A DNA stretch of 64,000 nucleotides, from positions 4,154,001 through 4,218,000 of the forward strand of contig NZ_CP018620.1 of NCBI RefSeq assembly GCF_001908275.1, given 5' to 3'. Each line of letters opens with the position of its first letter. The stretch's first letter is position 1. Shown here in pieces: positions 10,281 to 21,168 of the stretch. Source of the DNA: Paenibacillus xylanexedens. Lineage in GTDB: Bacteria; Bacillota; Bacilli; Paenibacillales; Paenibacillaceae. Made by a program: the position numbers and the translations under genes. The notes below the pieces were generated by a model. It was not told where the DNA came from. It ran no database searches and was given only the letters and a program-made list of their open reading frames with translations.

Positions 10281-10406
10281 TGCTTCAACTCCATTACTCA
10301 TACTGAATTATGGATTGCATTTATTTATGTACTTAGCCATGTTATTGGCACTCCATTGATTGATATACCATTATAGCAAAAGTTTAATTTGCAAACAAAA
10401 CAAAGC

Positions 10407-10437
10407 TGGACTAAAGGGATTTTTACTGTGTGTCCAA
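10407..10437. promoter_or_regulatory. TGGACT-type half-sites upstream of the MocR gene
   Basis: CTGGACTAAA (from 10406) and, inverted, TGTCCAAC (10431-10438) lie about 105-160 bp upstream of the MocR start, between it and the divergent hydrolase gene. They resemble the half-sites in front of the yggS cassette. Autoregulation would be usual for this family, but the match is by eye only. The rest of the 285-bp gap between the genes shows nothing else clear. Confidence 0.3.
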
Positions 10438-10550
10438 CCTATTTGGGTTGGTCCTGCTTGGTTCATACTCGATTCATATTCAAGCCACAGACAGTTCATC
10501 TTCTTCGGTTACACTACTGGAGTACGAACACAGAGATTCCTAATCCATAG

Positions 10551-12671
<2,121 letters not shown>

Positions 12672-12697
12672 TAGATTATAAAAAACTGTACAATAAA

Positions 12698-12724
12698 AAG
12701 TCGCGGAAATCGCGGCTTTTTTTG
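12698..12724 (+). terminator. Rho-independent terminator after the serine hydrolase
   Basis: Arms AGTCGCG and CGCGGCT with a GAAAT-type loop and one T-G wobble, followed by seven T residues. It belongs to the same sequence style as the terminators at 15211 and 20507. Confidence 0.85.
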
Positions 12725-12890
12725 AGTTTTAAATTTTAAATAATACGTTTTAAAGTAAATGTACCTTTTTTCAGATTCACAATGTAATATTGGGTTTCGC
12801 GAAGCTTACCTAAAGGGTAAGTATTAAAAGGACTTTTACTGGTTGGAAAAAAATGATGGAGGAAAATGTTGCAAGTGGAAAGGCAAAGCA

Positions 12891-12925
12891 TTGATTGTTA
12901 ATATACAGTAAATAATAACAATCAA
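12891..12925 (+). promoter_or_regulatory. 10-bp inverted repeat upstream of the amino-acid importer
   Basis: TTGATTGTTA (12891-12900) and TAACAATCAA (12916-12925) are perfect inverted arms separated by 15 bp, about 90 bp before the importer start. A possible -35 TTGATT lies inside the left arm and a TAATAA at 12913-12918 could act as -10, so the repeat could be an operator over the promoter. The 344-bp gap 12672-13015 otherwise contains the preceding terminator and a short CTTACC/GGTAAG repeat near 12810; no gene was seen there. Confidence 0.35.
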
Positions 12926-13015
12926 ATGGGCAGAAGATCGACAAAAAGCATAACCGTAATACCGATTCCAAAGAAAATAATGATTATTCGGACAATACCG
13001 AGACGGGGAGGACAC

Positions 13016-14464
13016 ATGAAAACAACGAAGATCTCATTTTTTATACTTTCACTGATGCTGCTCCTGGTGAGCGGTCTATCAGGATGGGTAGGGAACGCTG
13101 CTGCAGCGTCCGATTCCGGTAAAACCTATGTTATCGGAACTGATGTCACATTTGCTCCATTCGAATATGAAGATGAGAATGGTGATTTTGTTGGTATCGA
13201 CATGGATTTGTTGGATGCCATCGCCAAAGATCAAAATTTCAAGTATCAAATCAAATCCCTGGGATTTAACGCAGCTGTACAGGCACTTGAGGCGAATCAA
13301 GTCGATGGTGTGATCGCAGGGATGAGTATTACGGATGAAAGAAAAGCAAAATTTGATTTTTCGGATACTTATTTTGAATCAGGTGTCGTTATGGGTGTTA
13401 GTGCCAACAATGACACAATTAAGAGTTATGAAGACCTTCGTGGACAGAAGGTAGCCGTGAAAACCGGAACAGAAGGGTTTAGTTTTGCAGAGTCCATCGC
13501 TTCAGAGTATGGATTTACGATCGTTCCGTTTGATGAGTCATACCAAATGTATGAAGATGTAAAAACCGGTAATTCCGTAGCCTGTTTTGAAGATTATCCT
13601 GTACTGGCCTATGGAGTTAATCAGAACAATGGTTTGAAAATTGTTACCGACAAAGAAGATGGCGCTCCTTATGGTTTTGCAGTAAGCAAGGGGAAAAACC
13701 AGGAGCTTCTGGAGATGTTTAATACAGGTCTTGCGAACATCAAAGCTAACGGTGAGTATAAACGCATTACCGAAACATATCTGGGTGAGAACGCTCCGAC
13801 TGTTGCTAATCAAGGTCGCTGGGAGCTAATTCAGAAATCTCTTCCTGCACTTTTTAAAGGTCTGGGAAACACACTTTTATACACGATTGTATCCCTGTTC
13901 TTCGCGTTTATCATCGGTCTGATTTTCGGATTTATGAAGGTGGGACAGAACAAATTCCTTCGTGGTGTTGCCACTGTATTTGTAGATATCTTCCGCGGCA
14001 TTCCACTGATTGTCCTGGCATTCTTTATTTATTTCGGGATTCCACAGGCGATGGGCTTCACAATGCCATTGTTTTTGGCGGCTATTCTGACACTTAGTCT
14101 GAATGCAGGGGCGTACGTAACCGAGATTATCCGAGGCGGGATTCAATCGATTGATCGTGGTCAGATGGAGGCAGCTCGTTCATTGGGACTTCCTTATCGC
14201 AAAGCGATGATAAAGATTGTCATTCCGCAGGCAGTGCGGGTTATGATTCCGTCCTTCATTAACCAGATGGTTATCACGTTGAAGGATACGTCAATCTTGT
14301 CCGTTATTGGTCTCGTAGAGTTGACACAATCGGGTAAAATCGTTATTGCAAGAACGTTCTCCTCTTTTGACATATGGTTAACGGTTGCGGTTATGTACCT
14401 GATTGTCATTATCACATTGACCAAAGTTGCTGATTATCTGGAGGTGAAGGTTCGTCGTGGCTAA
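13016..14464 (+). CDS. Polar amino-acid ABC importer, binding protein fused to permease
   Basis: 482-aa fusion. A signal peptide (about 1-33) is followed by a type 3 extracellular solute-binding domain (about 38-255, beginning [16 protein letters not shown], with [13 protein letters not shown]). A HisM/GlnP-type permease (about 275-475) follows, with its EAA loop at [20 protein letters not shown]. Fused binding-protein/permease chains like this occur in glutamine and arginine importers of Firmicutes. Start ATG 13016 follows GGGGAGG. The ATPase gene overlaps its end by 8 bp. The exact substrate (glutamine, glutamate, arginine or cystine) cannot be read from sequence. Confidence 0.92.
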   Translation: MKTTKISFFILSLMLLLVSGLSGWVGNAAAASDSGKTYVIGTDVTFAPFEYEDENGDFVGIDMDLLDAIAKDQNFKYQIKSLGFNAAVQALEANQVDGVIAGMSITDERKAKFDFSDTYFESGVVMGVSANNDTIKSYEDLRGQKVAVKTGTEGFSFAESIASEYGFTIVPFDESYQMYEDVKTGNSVACFEDYPVLAYGVNQNNGLKIVTDKEDGAPYGFAVSKGKNQELLEMFNTGLANIKANGEYKRITETYLGENAPTVANQGRWELIQKSLPALFKGLGNTLLYTIVSLFFAFIIGLIFGFMKVGQNKFLRGVATVFVDIFRGIPLIVLAFFIYFGIPQAMGFTMPLFLAAILTLSLNAGAYVTEIIRGGIQSIDRGQMEAARSLGLPYRKAMIKIVIPQAVRVMIPSFINQMVITLKDTSILSVIGLVELTQSGKIVIARTFSSFDIWLTVAVMYLIVIITLTKVADYLEVKVRRG

Positions 14465-15185
14465 AATAAAAGTTGAAGGTTTGAAGAAAAGTTTTGGTAC
14501 GAATCAGGTTCTCAAAGGAATTGATATGGCGGTCAACGAAGGAGAAGTTGTCTGTGTCATCGGGCCTTCCGGTTCGGGAAAAAGTACCTTCTTGCGCTGC
14601 ATCAACCAATTAGATGTGATTACGGCAGGCCGGGTTATTGTGGATGATCAGGATTTGAATGACCCTAAAACGAACCTGAACAAAGCTCGCGAAAATATTG
14701 GCATGGTATTTCAACATTTTAACTTGTTCCCTCATTTTAGTGTACTTAAAAACATCATGTTTGCGCCCAGAGAACTCGGGATATTAAATGCACAGCAGGC
14801 GCGTGATACAGCACTCAAATTACTTGAACGTGTGGGTCTGTCTGATAAAGCAGACAGCTTCCCAACACAACTGTCAGGTGGACAAAAACAACGTGTAGCT
14901 ATCGCTCGTGCGCTTGCTATGAATCCGGACGTTATGTTATTTGATGAACCAACTTCGGCGCTCGACCCTGAGATGGTAGGAGAAGTGCTTGGGGTTATGA
15001 AAGACCTCGCGAGCGAAGGCATGACGATGATGATCGTTACTCATGAGATGGGTTTTGCCCGTGAAGTAGCCGATCGTGTGATCTTCATGGACGGTGGTTA
15101 TATCGTCGAGCAGGGCACTCCGGAAGAGATATTTGGAAATCCGAAGAATGAACGGACGATCAGCTTTTTGGAAAAGGTACTCTAG
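14457..15185 (+). CDS. Polar amino-acid ABC importer ATP-binding protein
   Basis: 242-aa ATPase of the GlnQ/HisP type, partner of the fused receptor-permease just upstream. Walker [10 protein letters not shown] (about 34-42), Q-loop [10 protein letters not shown], signature [15 protein letters not shown] and Walker [16 protein letters not shown] are all intact. It starts with GTG 4 codons inside the preceding gene, behind GGAGGTG. A terminator follows at 15211, so this is a two-gene operon. Confidence 0.95.
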   Translation: MAKIKVEGLKKSFGTNQVLKGIDMAVNEGEVVCVIGPSGSGKSTFLRCINQLDVITAGRVIVDDQDLNDPKTNLNKARENIGMVFQHFNLFPHFSVLKNIMFAPRELGILNAQQARDTALKLLERVGLSDKADSFPTQLSGGQKQRVAIARALAMNPDVMLFDEPTSALDPEMVGEVLGVMKDLASEGMTMMIVTHEMGFAREVADRVIFMDGGYIVEQGTPEEIFGNPKNERTISFLEKVL

Positions 15186-15210
15186 CACTGAATCGAGAAT
15201 GAACACATTG

Positions 15211-15238
15211 AAAGTCGCTATATTAGCGGCTTTTTTTG
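15211..15238 (+). terminator. Rho-independent terminator after the amino-acid importer
   Basis: Arms AAGTCGCTA and TAGCGGCTT (one T-G wobble) with a TAT-type loop and a seven-T tract. About 32 bp here match the terminator at 20507 with a single base difference. Confidence 0.9.
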
Positions 15239-15306
15239 TTATATTTATGAGGTGATTTAATAGAAAGACCGAACAAACTAAGCCAAGAAAGTGAGGTCTA
15301 TACTCC

Positions 15307-15663
15307 ATGGAAAACGTGTCACAAGAAGATCAACTGCAATCCATTAAAGCCTTTCAATCAACGATCCGCAAATCGGAAAATGCCTTAGTGAATATGACTC
15401 AGAAAAGGAATAACACGACATTGTTAGAGAAACGTCTCCAAGCTTTATACATCGGCCTAGCACTGTTGGAAAAGGTATGGAATCAGAAATCTCATCCCTA
15501 CACGGAGGAAGATATCGCAGAAGCTCGTCTTGTCTTGATGGGATTGTTCCCATCTCTTGAGAACATGTATGCCAAGTCCAAAGAAGGTAGCCCGCAAAAG
15601 ACTCTTCTGGAAAGAAGGATTAGAGCATTTCATCTGGCCGTTCAAGCCATGGATACATACTGA
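15307..15663 (+). CDS. Small helical protein of unknown function
   Basis: 118-aa soluble, charged protein with no recognised motif. Most of the sequence looks alpha-helical with heptad-like leucines (LLEKRLQALYIGLALLEKVW about 44-63; LERRIRAFHLAVQAM near the end), so it may form a helical bundle. No signal peptide, membrane segment or cysteine. GTGAGG lies about 12 bp before the ATG. It stands alone between two terminators, so the neighbours give no clue. Confidence 0.65.
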   Translation: MENVSQEDQLQSIKAFQSTIRKSENALVNMTQKRNNTTLLEKRLQALYIGLALLEKVWNQKSHPYTEEDIAEARLVLMGLFPSLENMYAKSKEGSPQKTLLERRIRAFHLAVQAMDTY

Positions 15664-15672
15664 TGAAATGAG

Positions 15673-15708
15673 AGAGAGGCCTGTCTAATGAACGACAGAC
15701 CTCTCTTT
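15673..15708. terminator. Bidirectional terminator between convergent genes
   Basis: GAGAGGCCTGTC and GACAGACCTCTC form a 12-bp stem with one mismatch and an 8-nt loop, followed by TTTTCTTTT on the plus strand. It separates the small unknown gene from the convergent GH27 gene. Confidence 0.8.
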
Positions 15709-15720
15709 TCTTTTGCAAGC

Positions 15721-17001
15721 TTAGGAAAACCGATAGAGACGCACACCGTGCGCAGGTAAAGTAGTAACTAAGGAATTCTCTGTTAATTGAGCTGCTTCTC
15801 TGCTCCACAATTCGGTACCTTCGGTAATGCCGGACAGTCCGACCTCATTAATGGACAGATCCACAGGTAGAGTTTTCTCACCGATGTTAAACACAGCGAT
15901 GTAAGAGGAACCATCCGCATGCTGGGCAGTCCACACAATAAGATCGTCTTTGCGTAAGGCTTCTTTGGCTCCATAACTCTCGCGATGCATTCGCAGAACC
16001 TCACGATTAGTTAACAGGGACAGTGTCCAGTCGTCGTTATCTCGCAGTTCACCACCAAAAATGAGCGGGGAACGGAAGATGCTCCACAGCGACATCATCG
16101 TCAATTGCTCGTCAGGCGTGAACCGAGTCCAGCGATCCGCTCCACCACCGTCAACAGAACGGATACCGATATGACCCAAAGGCAACATATCACAGTCTGG
16201 CCAGCAGCCTGCTTGGGGAACGCCCTGCCACGTCCGGCAGCGGTCGAACATATCCAATAACAGCGGCCAGAGGTCCCAGAAATCGTCCGTGACACGCCAC
16301 ATGTTGGCATGATCAGCCAAGAATTCTGAGTATTCCACCGGAGCAGGGCCAGGAGAGAGACTTAGTACCATGGGCCGACCGGAGCGCTCAATCGCTTTGG
16401 ATATCATTTCGATCTCGGGCTGATGGGTGTCATAGAGCCTTGAAGCAGCAATATCGTCTACCTTCACCAAGTCAACGCCCCATTGTGCATATAGTTCAAA
16501 AAGGGAATCGTAGTAGGCTTGTGCGCCTTCTTTGGAGCTATCGACACCATACATATCTGTATTCCACGGACAGATGGAATTCGGATGAGCAATATCACGC
16601 GCAGTGGCAGTTGTACCCAGGATCGGAGTAGCCGCATGTGCAGCTTGACGTGGAATACCTCGCATGATGTGAATGCCAAATTGCAGCCCAAGACTATGGA
16701 TGTAGTCGGCTAACGGCTTAAATCCCTGTCCGCCTGCAGCGGAGGGAAACCGATTCTCGGCAGGCATAAGCCGTGAATATTCATCCATGATTAGTGGAAC
16801 GAACGGACGATATTGCGAAGAATTAGCCAAAGGCTCGTACCATTGAATGTCGACCGTAATATAGCTCCAGCCGAAGTCTTTAAGATGTTCTGCCATGTAC
16901 TCGGCGTTGCCACGAATTTCGTCTTCCGTAACGGCTGCGCCGTAACAATCCCAGCTGTTCCAGCCAAGCGGTGGAGTTGATGCTGCAAGCGTATGATTCA
17001 T
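15721..17001 (-). CDS. Intracellular GH27 glycosidase (alpha-galactosidase-like)
   Basis: 426-aa protein of glycoside hydrolase family 27 without a signal peptide, so it acts in the cytoplasm. It opens with TPPLGWNSWDCYGAAVTE, the family N-terminal signature. The expected nucleophile is D182 in VDLVKVDDIAAS and the acid/base D240 in WRVTDDFWD. A C-terminal beta-sandwich domain (about 345-426) ends GVRLYRFS. Family members remove alpha-galactose or beta-L-arabinopyranose, and the segment after residue 108 departs from standard alpha-galactosidases, so specificity is open. The AraC gene at 17110-17991 lies upstream on the same strand and probably controls it. Confidence 0.88.
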   Translation of the reverse strand: MNHTLAASTPPLGWNSWDCYGAAVTEDEIRGNAEYMAEHLKDFGWSYITVDIQWYEPLANSSQYRPFVPLIMDEYSRLMPAENRFPSAAGGQGFKPLADYIHSLGLQFGIHIMRGIPRQAAHAATPILGTTATARDIAHPNSICPWNTDMYGVDSSKEGAQAYYDSLFELYAQWGVDLVKVDDIAASRLYDTHQPEIEMISKAIERSGRPMVLSLSPGPAPVEYSEFLADHANMWRVTDDFWDLWPLLLDMFDRCRTWQGVPQAGCWPDCDMLPLGHIGIRSVDGGGADRWTRFTPDEQLTMMSLWSIFRSPLIFGGELRDNDDWTLSLLTNREVLRMHRESYGAKEALRKDDLIVWTAQHADGSSYIAVFNIGEKTLPVDLSINEVGLSGITEGTELWSREAAQLTENSLVTTLPAHGVRLYRFS

Positions 17002-17109
17002 GGGGATGCTCCTTTATGGATTAATTATTGCTCTCGCTAAATTTATCATAATAAAGGATTTTATTAATATCTACAGTAATGTTGAGTGTGGAATAGCAAA
17101 ATATTGCGG

Positions 17110-17991
17110 TTAGTCGAAGAACAATTTACGGTACACAAGGCTTTCTCCGCCACTACGAAACTCACCTGGCGTAACGCCGGTTATGTTGCGAAAGGCTTTG
17201 ATAAAATAACTTCCGCTGGAATACCCGACTTGCTCGGCGATGACTTCAATACTAAGCGTAGTTCCGCGCAGAAGTTCCATTGCTTTCTCGGTACGTACAC
17301 GGGTCAGATAAGCACCAGGCGTCAAGCCCGTACTGGAGGAAAAGCGACGTATAAAGTGATATTTGGAAAGGGAAACATGCTCCGCAAGGTGATCGATACT
17401 GATCATCTTCGAGTAGTTGTTTTCTATGTATTCAACGGCTATTTGAATGTTTTCAGACCAATTCTCCCTGTTGCGCAATGTTGTTTTCTGTAACCGAGTC
17501 AATTCTGTCATGAACTGATATACGCTGGATGATGCGATCAGAGGATCAGTGATTCTGCCTGCTGCCGCATCAGTCACGATCATCCGCAACAGTCGGATGG
17601 GTGTACAATCAGCGGGAAGATAGGGAACTTCTCCCGCTTCACGAAGAAATTTTTGCCAATGGGGCAGAATAAGAGTGGGCCTGAACAGCAGGAACAGAAA
17701 CTCCCAAGGTTCTTTTGATGCTGAATGGTAGTAATAGCGATGTGGCCCTGGAATTTCTGCCAAAAAAGCTTGTCCTGCGGTAACATGATGAATGCGATTA
17801 TTCGACTCAAACACACCTTCACCCGAGATTGTATATTGGAATAACAGGAGAGGCCCGTCCGAACGTTCGAGTCCATCCCAATGATAAGAAGGATCTGTTA
17901 TTGAATCACATCCAGCCGCATACAGTACACACAGTTGGAGCTCCTTGTCTTCCGCAAATCGAAACCCATAGGTTCCTCTAGGGATATTCAT
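17110..17991 (-). CDS. AraC-family regulator next to the GH27 gene
   Basis: 293-aa regulator. An N-terminal cupin-like AraC_binding domain (about 15-150) is followed by two helix-turn-helix units (about 195-290) with SIDHLAEHVSLSKYHFIRRF and the conserved GYSSGSYFIKAFRNITGVTPGEFR segment, each read in parts. The ATG at 17991 is chosen because AAGGAGAG stands 8 bp before it; the frame is open further upstream but without a ribosome site. The GH27 gene follows 108 bp downstream, its probable target. The acetyltransferase gene ends 34 bp upstream on the same strand. Confidence 0.9.
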   Translation of the reverse strand: MNIPRGTYGFRFAEDKELQLCVLYAAGCDSITDPSYHWDGLERSDGPLLLFQYTISGEGVFESNNRIHHVTAGQAFLAEIPGPHRYYYHSASKEPWEFLFLLFRPTLILPHWQKFLREAGEVPYLPADCTPIRLLRMIVTDAAAGRITDPLIASSSVYQFMTELTRLQKTTLRNRENWSENIQIAVEYIENNYSKMISIDHLAEHVSLSKYHFIRRFSSSTGLTPGAYLTRVRTEKAMELLRGTTLSIEVIAEQVGYSSGSYFIKAFRNITGVTPGEFRSGGESLVYRKLFFD

Positions 17992-18025
17992 GTCAGCTCT
18001 CCTTGTTGCCCTGAATTTTGCACAT

Positions 18026-18826
18026 TTATGCATTATACCAATACATTGGTTGCTCCTCGATTTTATCAAAACAAAGCTTGTTTGCCATATGTAATGATTC
18101 AATGTTATCGGCGTGACAGCACCAGTTCGGTACTAATCCTTTGTGTATACATTCTTGAATAAACCGAACGCCGACAGCTGTAGCCAATCCCTGCATCTTA
18201 TGTTCCTCAAGTGTGATGATATCGATCTCCGCATAACCACCACCTACATATGGGGAGGAGCAGACGCTAACAATTTCACTATCTCGAGTAATAAAATGCG
18301 CAATACCATTAGCAATAAAGTGCGGTGCAGAGTCCCATACAATTGAATAGTAGGAGTAAAAATCCTTAATGTACTTGGTTGCGATGGATGGATTTAATCC
18401 TACGAGTTTAAAGTGTTTACCTAAAGTGAGAGTATCTCCTTGGTATCTCTCGGTAAACTTCATCTTATTGAACGAAAAATATGTGCGTTTGATTTTCTTT
18501 GCGTTCGGTAATTCATAGTTATCAAGTAAATCGATCCAATCTTCCGAAAATAGTGCCAGTGCATAAAAATCTATTTTATGATTCTTTTTGTTTATTAAAA
18601 ATCGAATGACGTCATCATTAAATTTTGGATTGCTCGCCGTCCCCAGTAGACAGTAAAAACCACCACAGCTTGTGATCAGGGCTGAAGTTATGTTGTGCTT
18701 GTTGTTTACGTATACAGTTCCTTGTTGTTTTTGCTCAAGTACGGAATACACAAATACAGCTTTATTCTTGATCTCTATGAGAAGAGGAAGTATCAAGTGA
18801 ACCTCTTGCCATGTTAGAATTTCCAA
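18026..18826 (-). CDS. GNAT acetyltransferase (ZmaR-like family)
   Basis: About 266-aa protein of the GNAT_acetyltran type (the family that includes zwittermicin A resistance protein ZmaR and many uncharacterised Bacillales proteins). The C-terminal acetyl-CoA site is recognisable: a strand YAEIDIITLEEHKMQGLAT with the pattern QGLA, then helix AVGVRFIQECI, and NIESLHMANKLCF near the end. The substrate is unknown. TTG 18826 is preferred because AAGGAAGG lies 8 bp before it; an ATG at 18853 has no ribosome site. The gene is visibly richer in A+T than its neighbours, which may indicate transfer. Confidence 0.78.
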   Translation of the reverse strand: MEILTWQEVHLILPLLIEIKNKAVFVYSVLEQKQQGTVYVNNKHNITSALITSCGGFYCLLGTASNPKFNDDVIRFLINKKNHKIDFYALALFSEDWIDLLDNYELPNAKKIKRTYFSFNKMKFTERYQGDTLTLGKHFKLVGLNPSIATKYIKDFYSYYSIVWDSAPHFIANGIAHFITRDSEIVSVCSSPYVGGGYAEIDIITLEEHKMQGLATAVGVRFIQECIHKGLVPNWCCHADNIESLHMANKLCFDKIEEQPMYWYNA

Positions 18827-18950
18827 AACTACACCTTCCTTTGCGTTTATCATGCTTATATAGGGTAGAATTTCTCGTCTTGAGTAAAATGGATAAAGCG
18901 ATTGATCAATTAAAGATGTAACTAACCACTAATACATAATCAGTTCAGTT

Positions 18951-19562
18951 TTACTGCGCTCCGCGAATGAAAATATCTACTAGCTTCTGGCCTAGCGAAA
19001 AGTTGGAACCATATTTATGCAGGTTATCTTCCCGATTACCCATTAACATCAATGTCGAGAAGGTCTCTGCCAGGAAAAATGGATCGTCCGTTCGTAGTCT
19101 GTTTTCATCCATTGCCCGTTGGAAATGGGAGGCTAACACTTCATGAATCTGATGCTCCGCGTTGCGTATATCCTGAATTTGAGCTGGTTCAAGAAAAGGC
19201 TCAGCTTCTCTGAGCATGGTTTCAATCTCCGCATGTGGATTTCCCAGTCTGGCCTCTGCCAGACGCACAAGCCCCGACTCCAGATTCTCGGCTTGATCAA
19301 GGATATGCGAGGTTAACCGGCTCACATTCTGTAACATCGTTGTAAAGGCAACCTTAAAAAGCTCTGGTTTGCTGGTGAAATGATAATAAATGGTTGGTTT
19401 TGATACGCTACATGTTTTGCCAATTTGCTGAAGCGTGACTGTTTCGTAGCCATACTCCATGAATAACTGTGAAGCAGTTTGAATAATGGTTTGCTGAATT
19501 GAGATATCGTCGTTGCCATGTTTGGGTCTTCCAGGCAATCGTTTGGGTGATTTTTCTGTCAT
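18951..19562 (-). CDS. TetR-family repressor
   Basis: 203-aa regulator. The N-terminal TetR helix-turn-helix (about 20-70) has LFMEYGYETVTLQQIGKT and SVSKPTIYYHFTSKPELF, read in consecutive parts. The C-terminal ligand domain resembles the AcrR-type C-terminal families. ATG 19562 stands behind GGAGGGAAG. It is divergent from the alpha/beta hydrolase gene, and the 138-bp gap holds a perfect 28-bp palindrome, its likely operator. Confidence 0.92.
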   Translation of the reverse strand: MTEKSPKRLPGRPKHGNDDISIQQTIIQTASQLFMEYGYETVTLQQIGKTCSVSKPTIYYHFTSKPELFKVAFTTMLQNVSRLTSHILDQAENLESGLVRLAEARLGNPHAEIETMLREAEPFLEPAQIQDIRNAEHQIHEVLASHFQRAMDENRLRTDDPFFLAETFSTLMLMGNREDNLHKYGSNFSLGQKLVDIFIRGAQ

Positions 19563-19620
19563 TGGACTTCCCTCCATGAATATTTTATGACAAATAACGA
19601 TAGTAAGCAAAATCATCTTG

Positions 19621-19648
19621 TAATTATACTTACCGGTAAGTATAATTA
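19621..19648. promoter_or_regulatory. Perfect 28-bp palindromic operator with embedded promoter
   Basis: The left arm TAATTATACTTACC (19621-19634) is followed at once by its exact reverse complement GGTAAGTATAATTA (19635-19648). The centre ACTTACCGGTAAGT resembles operators of several TetR repressors. On the plus strand TTGTAA (19619-19624) and TATAAT (19641-19646) form a -35/-10 pair with 16-bp spacing, so a bound TetR dimer would cover the promoter of the hydrolase, and the site also lies 59 bp before the tetR start. Confidence 0.88.
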
Positions 19649-19700
19649 TGTAGAGTTAAAAAAGACATATCATTATCCTCATACTAAGGTGGTTTTAGGG

Positions 19701-20462
19701 TTGAAGACAGCACAACGTACTAACAAATGGAAAAAAATAATCATGTGGACCCTCTTGTCCATCGTTATCATCGTGGCCGGTGTTTACGTATATCTTAATT
19801 CGGTAACGTATAGTCCCTCTGAGCGAGCTGAAACGGCGATGACAAGTGATGCTCAGGTTAATGTCACCAAGATTAAGGACGGTTACCGATTTGAACCCGT
19901 GGGTACAGAGGTAACCGAACCGAATATTATTTTTTATCCAGGCGGTCTGGTTGAACCTGAAAGTTATTCTCCACTTGCCAGAAAAATGGCAGAACAGGGT
20001 CACCGCGTATATATCGCGAACATGCCAATAAACTTGGCGATTTTCGGTCAAAACAAGGCTGATTCCTTTATCGAGGAACATCCTGACGAAGCGTTTGTTA
20101 TTGGTGGCCATTCTTTGGGAGGGTCATTTGCATCACGGTATGCTGCGGAGCACAATGAGAAGTTGGAAGGCGTCTTTTTCTTGGCTTCTTATGCAGATGA
20201 AGGGGGGAGCGTGAAGAATACGGACTTGTCTATCTTACAGATTACAGGCTCGGATGACGGAGTGCTTAACTGGGAAGACTGGGAGAACTCCAAAGCAAAT
20301 CTTCCGGAAGACACGACATATGTGAGTATTGAGGGTGGAAATCACGGTCAATTTGGCTCATACGGCATGCAAAAAGGAGATAATCAACCTGCAATTACAG
20401 AAGAAAAGCAGTTGGAAGAGGTTGTTGTAGCCCTAGAGAACTGGATGGATACATTAAAATAA
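19701..20462 (+). CDS. Membrane-anchored alpha/beta hydrolase
   Basis: About 253 aa. An N-terminal hydrophobic segment (about 12-32) without a cleavage motif suggests an outward-facing signal anchor. The alpha/beta hydrolase fold carries the nucleophile S138 in GGHSLGGS, an acid in ITGSDDGV and a histidine in EGGNHGQFG, so the triad is complete. The oxyanion-side strand NIIFYPGGLVEPESY is typical of the Abhydrolase_5 group. Substrate unknown. TTG 19701 is preferred because AAGGTGG stands 8 bp before it. Probably repressed by the divergent TetR; a terminator follows. Confidence 0.8.
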   Translation: MKTAQRTNKWKKIIMWTLLSIVIIVAGVYVYLNSVTYSPSERAETAMTSDAQVNVTKIKDGYRFEPVGTEVTEPNIIFYPGGLVEPESYSPLARKMAEQGHRVYIANMPINLAIFGQNKADSFIEEHPDEAFVIGGHSLGGSFASRYAAEHNEKLEGVFFLASYADEGGSVKNTDLSILQITGSDDGVLNWEDWENSKANLPEDTTYVSIEGGNHGQFGSYGMQKGDNQPAITEEKQLEEVVVALENWMDTLK

Positions 20463-20506
20463 TGTACTAAATGAATGTATTGAATGGTAATGATCGTGGT
20501 ACGATT

Positions 20507-20534
20507 AAAGTCGCTATTTTAGCGGCTTTTTTTG
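20507..20534 (+). terminator. Rho-independent terminator after the hydrolase
   Basis: AAGTCGCTA and TAGCGGCTT arms with a T-G wobble and a seven-T tract; nearly identical to the element at 15211-15238. Confidence 0.9.
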
Positions 20535-20719
20535 TTATAGAATAAAAATAATGCTTCAATGGAGCAGGGTAACAGCTTTAATTGATTGAATTTCAACTCC
20601 ATAATAGGCTTACAGAATTGCTTTAATTACCACAAATCGTTAACATTAGAAGCATTGTCATCGAAATAGCACCAAAACGGAAGACAGAAAGAGCAAGAAC
20701 ATCAAAAGGAGAAAAGATT

Positions 20720-21154
20720 ATGTTTTTCAGAAAATTTGCTTACACGTTAGTGATCATCATCGCCGCATTATTGTTCTCAGGTTGTACGTCAGAGTCTTTG
20801 CGTGATCTCGGATCACCTCAAGTTTCGGAGGATATGGGATTTGATGAGGTTGCCAATTATATCTCGGAGCATAATGAACTCCCACCAAATTACATTACCA
20901 AGAAAGAGGCCAGGGAATTGGGCTGGGAACCAAGTGAAGGTAACCTACGAGAAGTTGCTCCGGGCAAAAGCATTGGCGGCGACGTGTTCGGAAACCGGGA
21001 AGGACTACTTCCCAAGAAAAAAGGCCGCATATGGTATGAAGCCGATATAAATTACTCAGGAGGACGGCGCGGAAGCGACCGAATTCTATACTCAAATGAC
21101 GGTTTAATCTACCAGACGACAGATCATTACAAGTCATTTGAACAGTTAAAATAA
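20720..21154 (+). CDS. Barnase-like guanyl-specific ribonuclease, predicted lipoprotein
   Basis: 144-aa protein whose residues from about 38 onward align closely with barnase of Bacillus amyloliquefaciens, which cleaves single-stranded RNA after guanine. Active-site residues are all kept at a constant offset of +34: K61 (barnase K27) in NYITKKEA, E107 (E73) in EADINY, R117 and R121 (R83, R87) in RRGSDR, and H136 (H102) in TTDHYKSF. The signal sequence ends FSGC, a lipobox with Cys22, instead of the cleavable signal and propeptide of barnase. It should therefore stay tethered outside the membrane. Start ATG 20720 follows AAAGGAG. The barstar-like gene follows after 14 bp. Confidence 0.95.
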   Translation: MFFRKFAYTLVIIIAALLFSGCTSESLRDLGSPQVSEDMGFDEVANYISEHNELPPNYITKKEARELGWEPSEGNLREVAPGKSIGGDVFGNREGLLPKKKGRIWYEADINYSGGRRGSDRILYSNDGLIYQTTDHYKSFEQLK

Positions 21155-21168
21155 ACGGAGGAAATGAT

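Noticed and set aside
12810..12826. CTTACC/GGTAAG repeat as a second site for the TetR protein at 18951
   Set aside because: Only the short half-site is shared with the 28-bp palindrome and the spacing differs by 5 bp, so the resemblance is probably chance.
12926..13015. Longer N-terminus for the amino-acid importer fusion
   Set aside because: It would place 30 residues before a standard signal peptide; ATG 13016 follows GGGGAGG.
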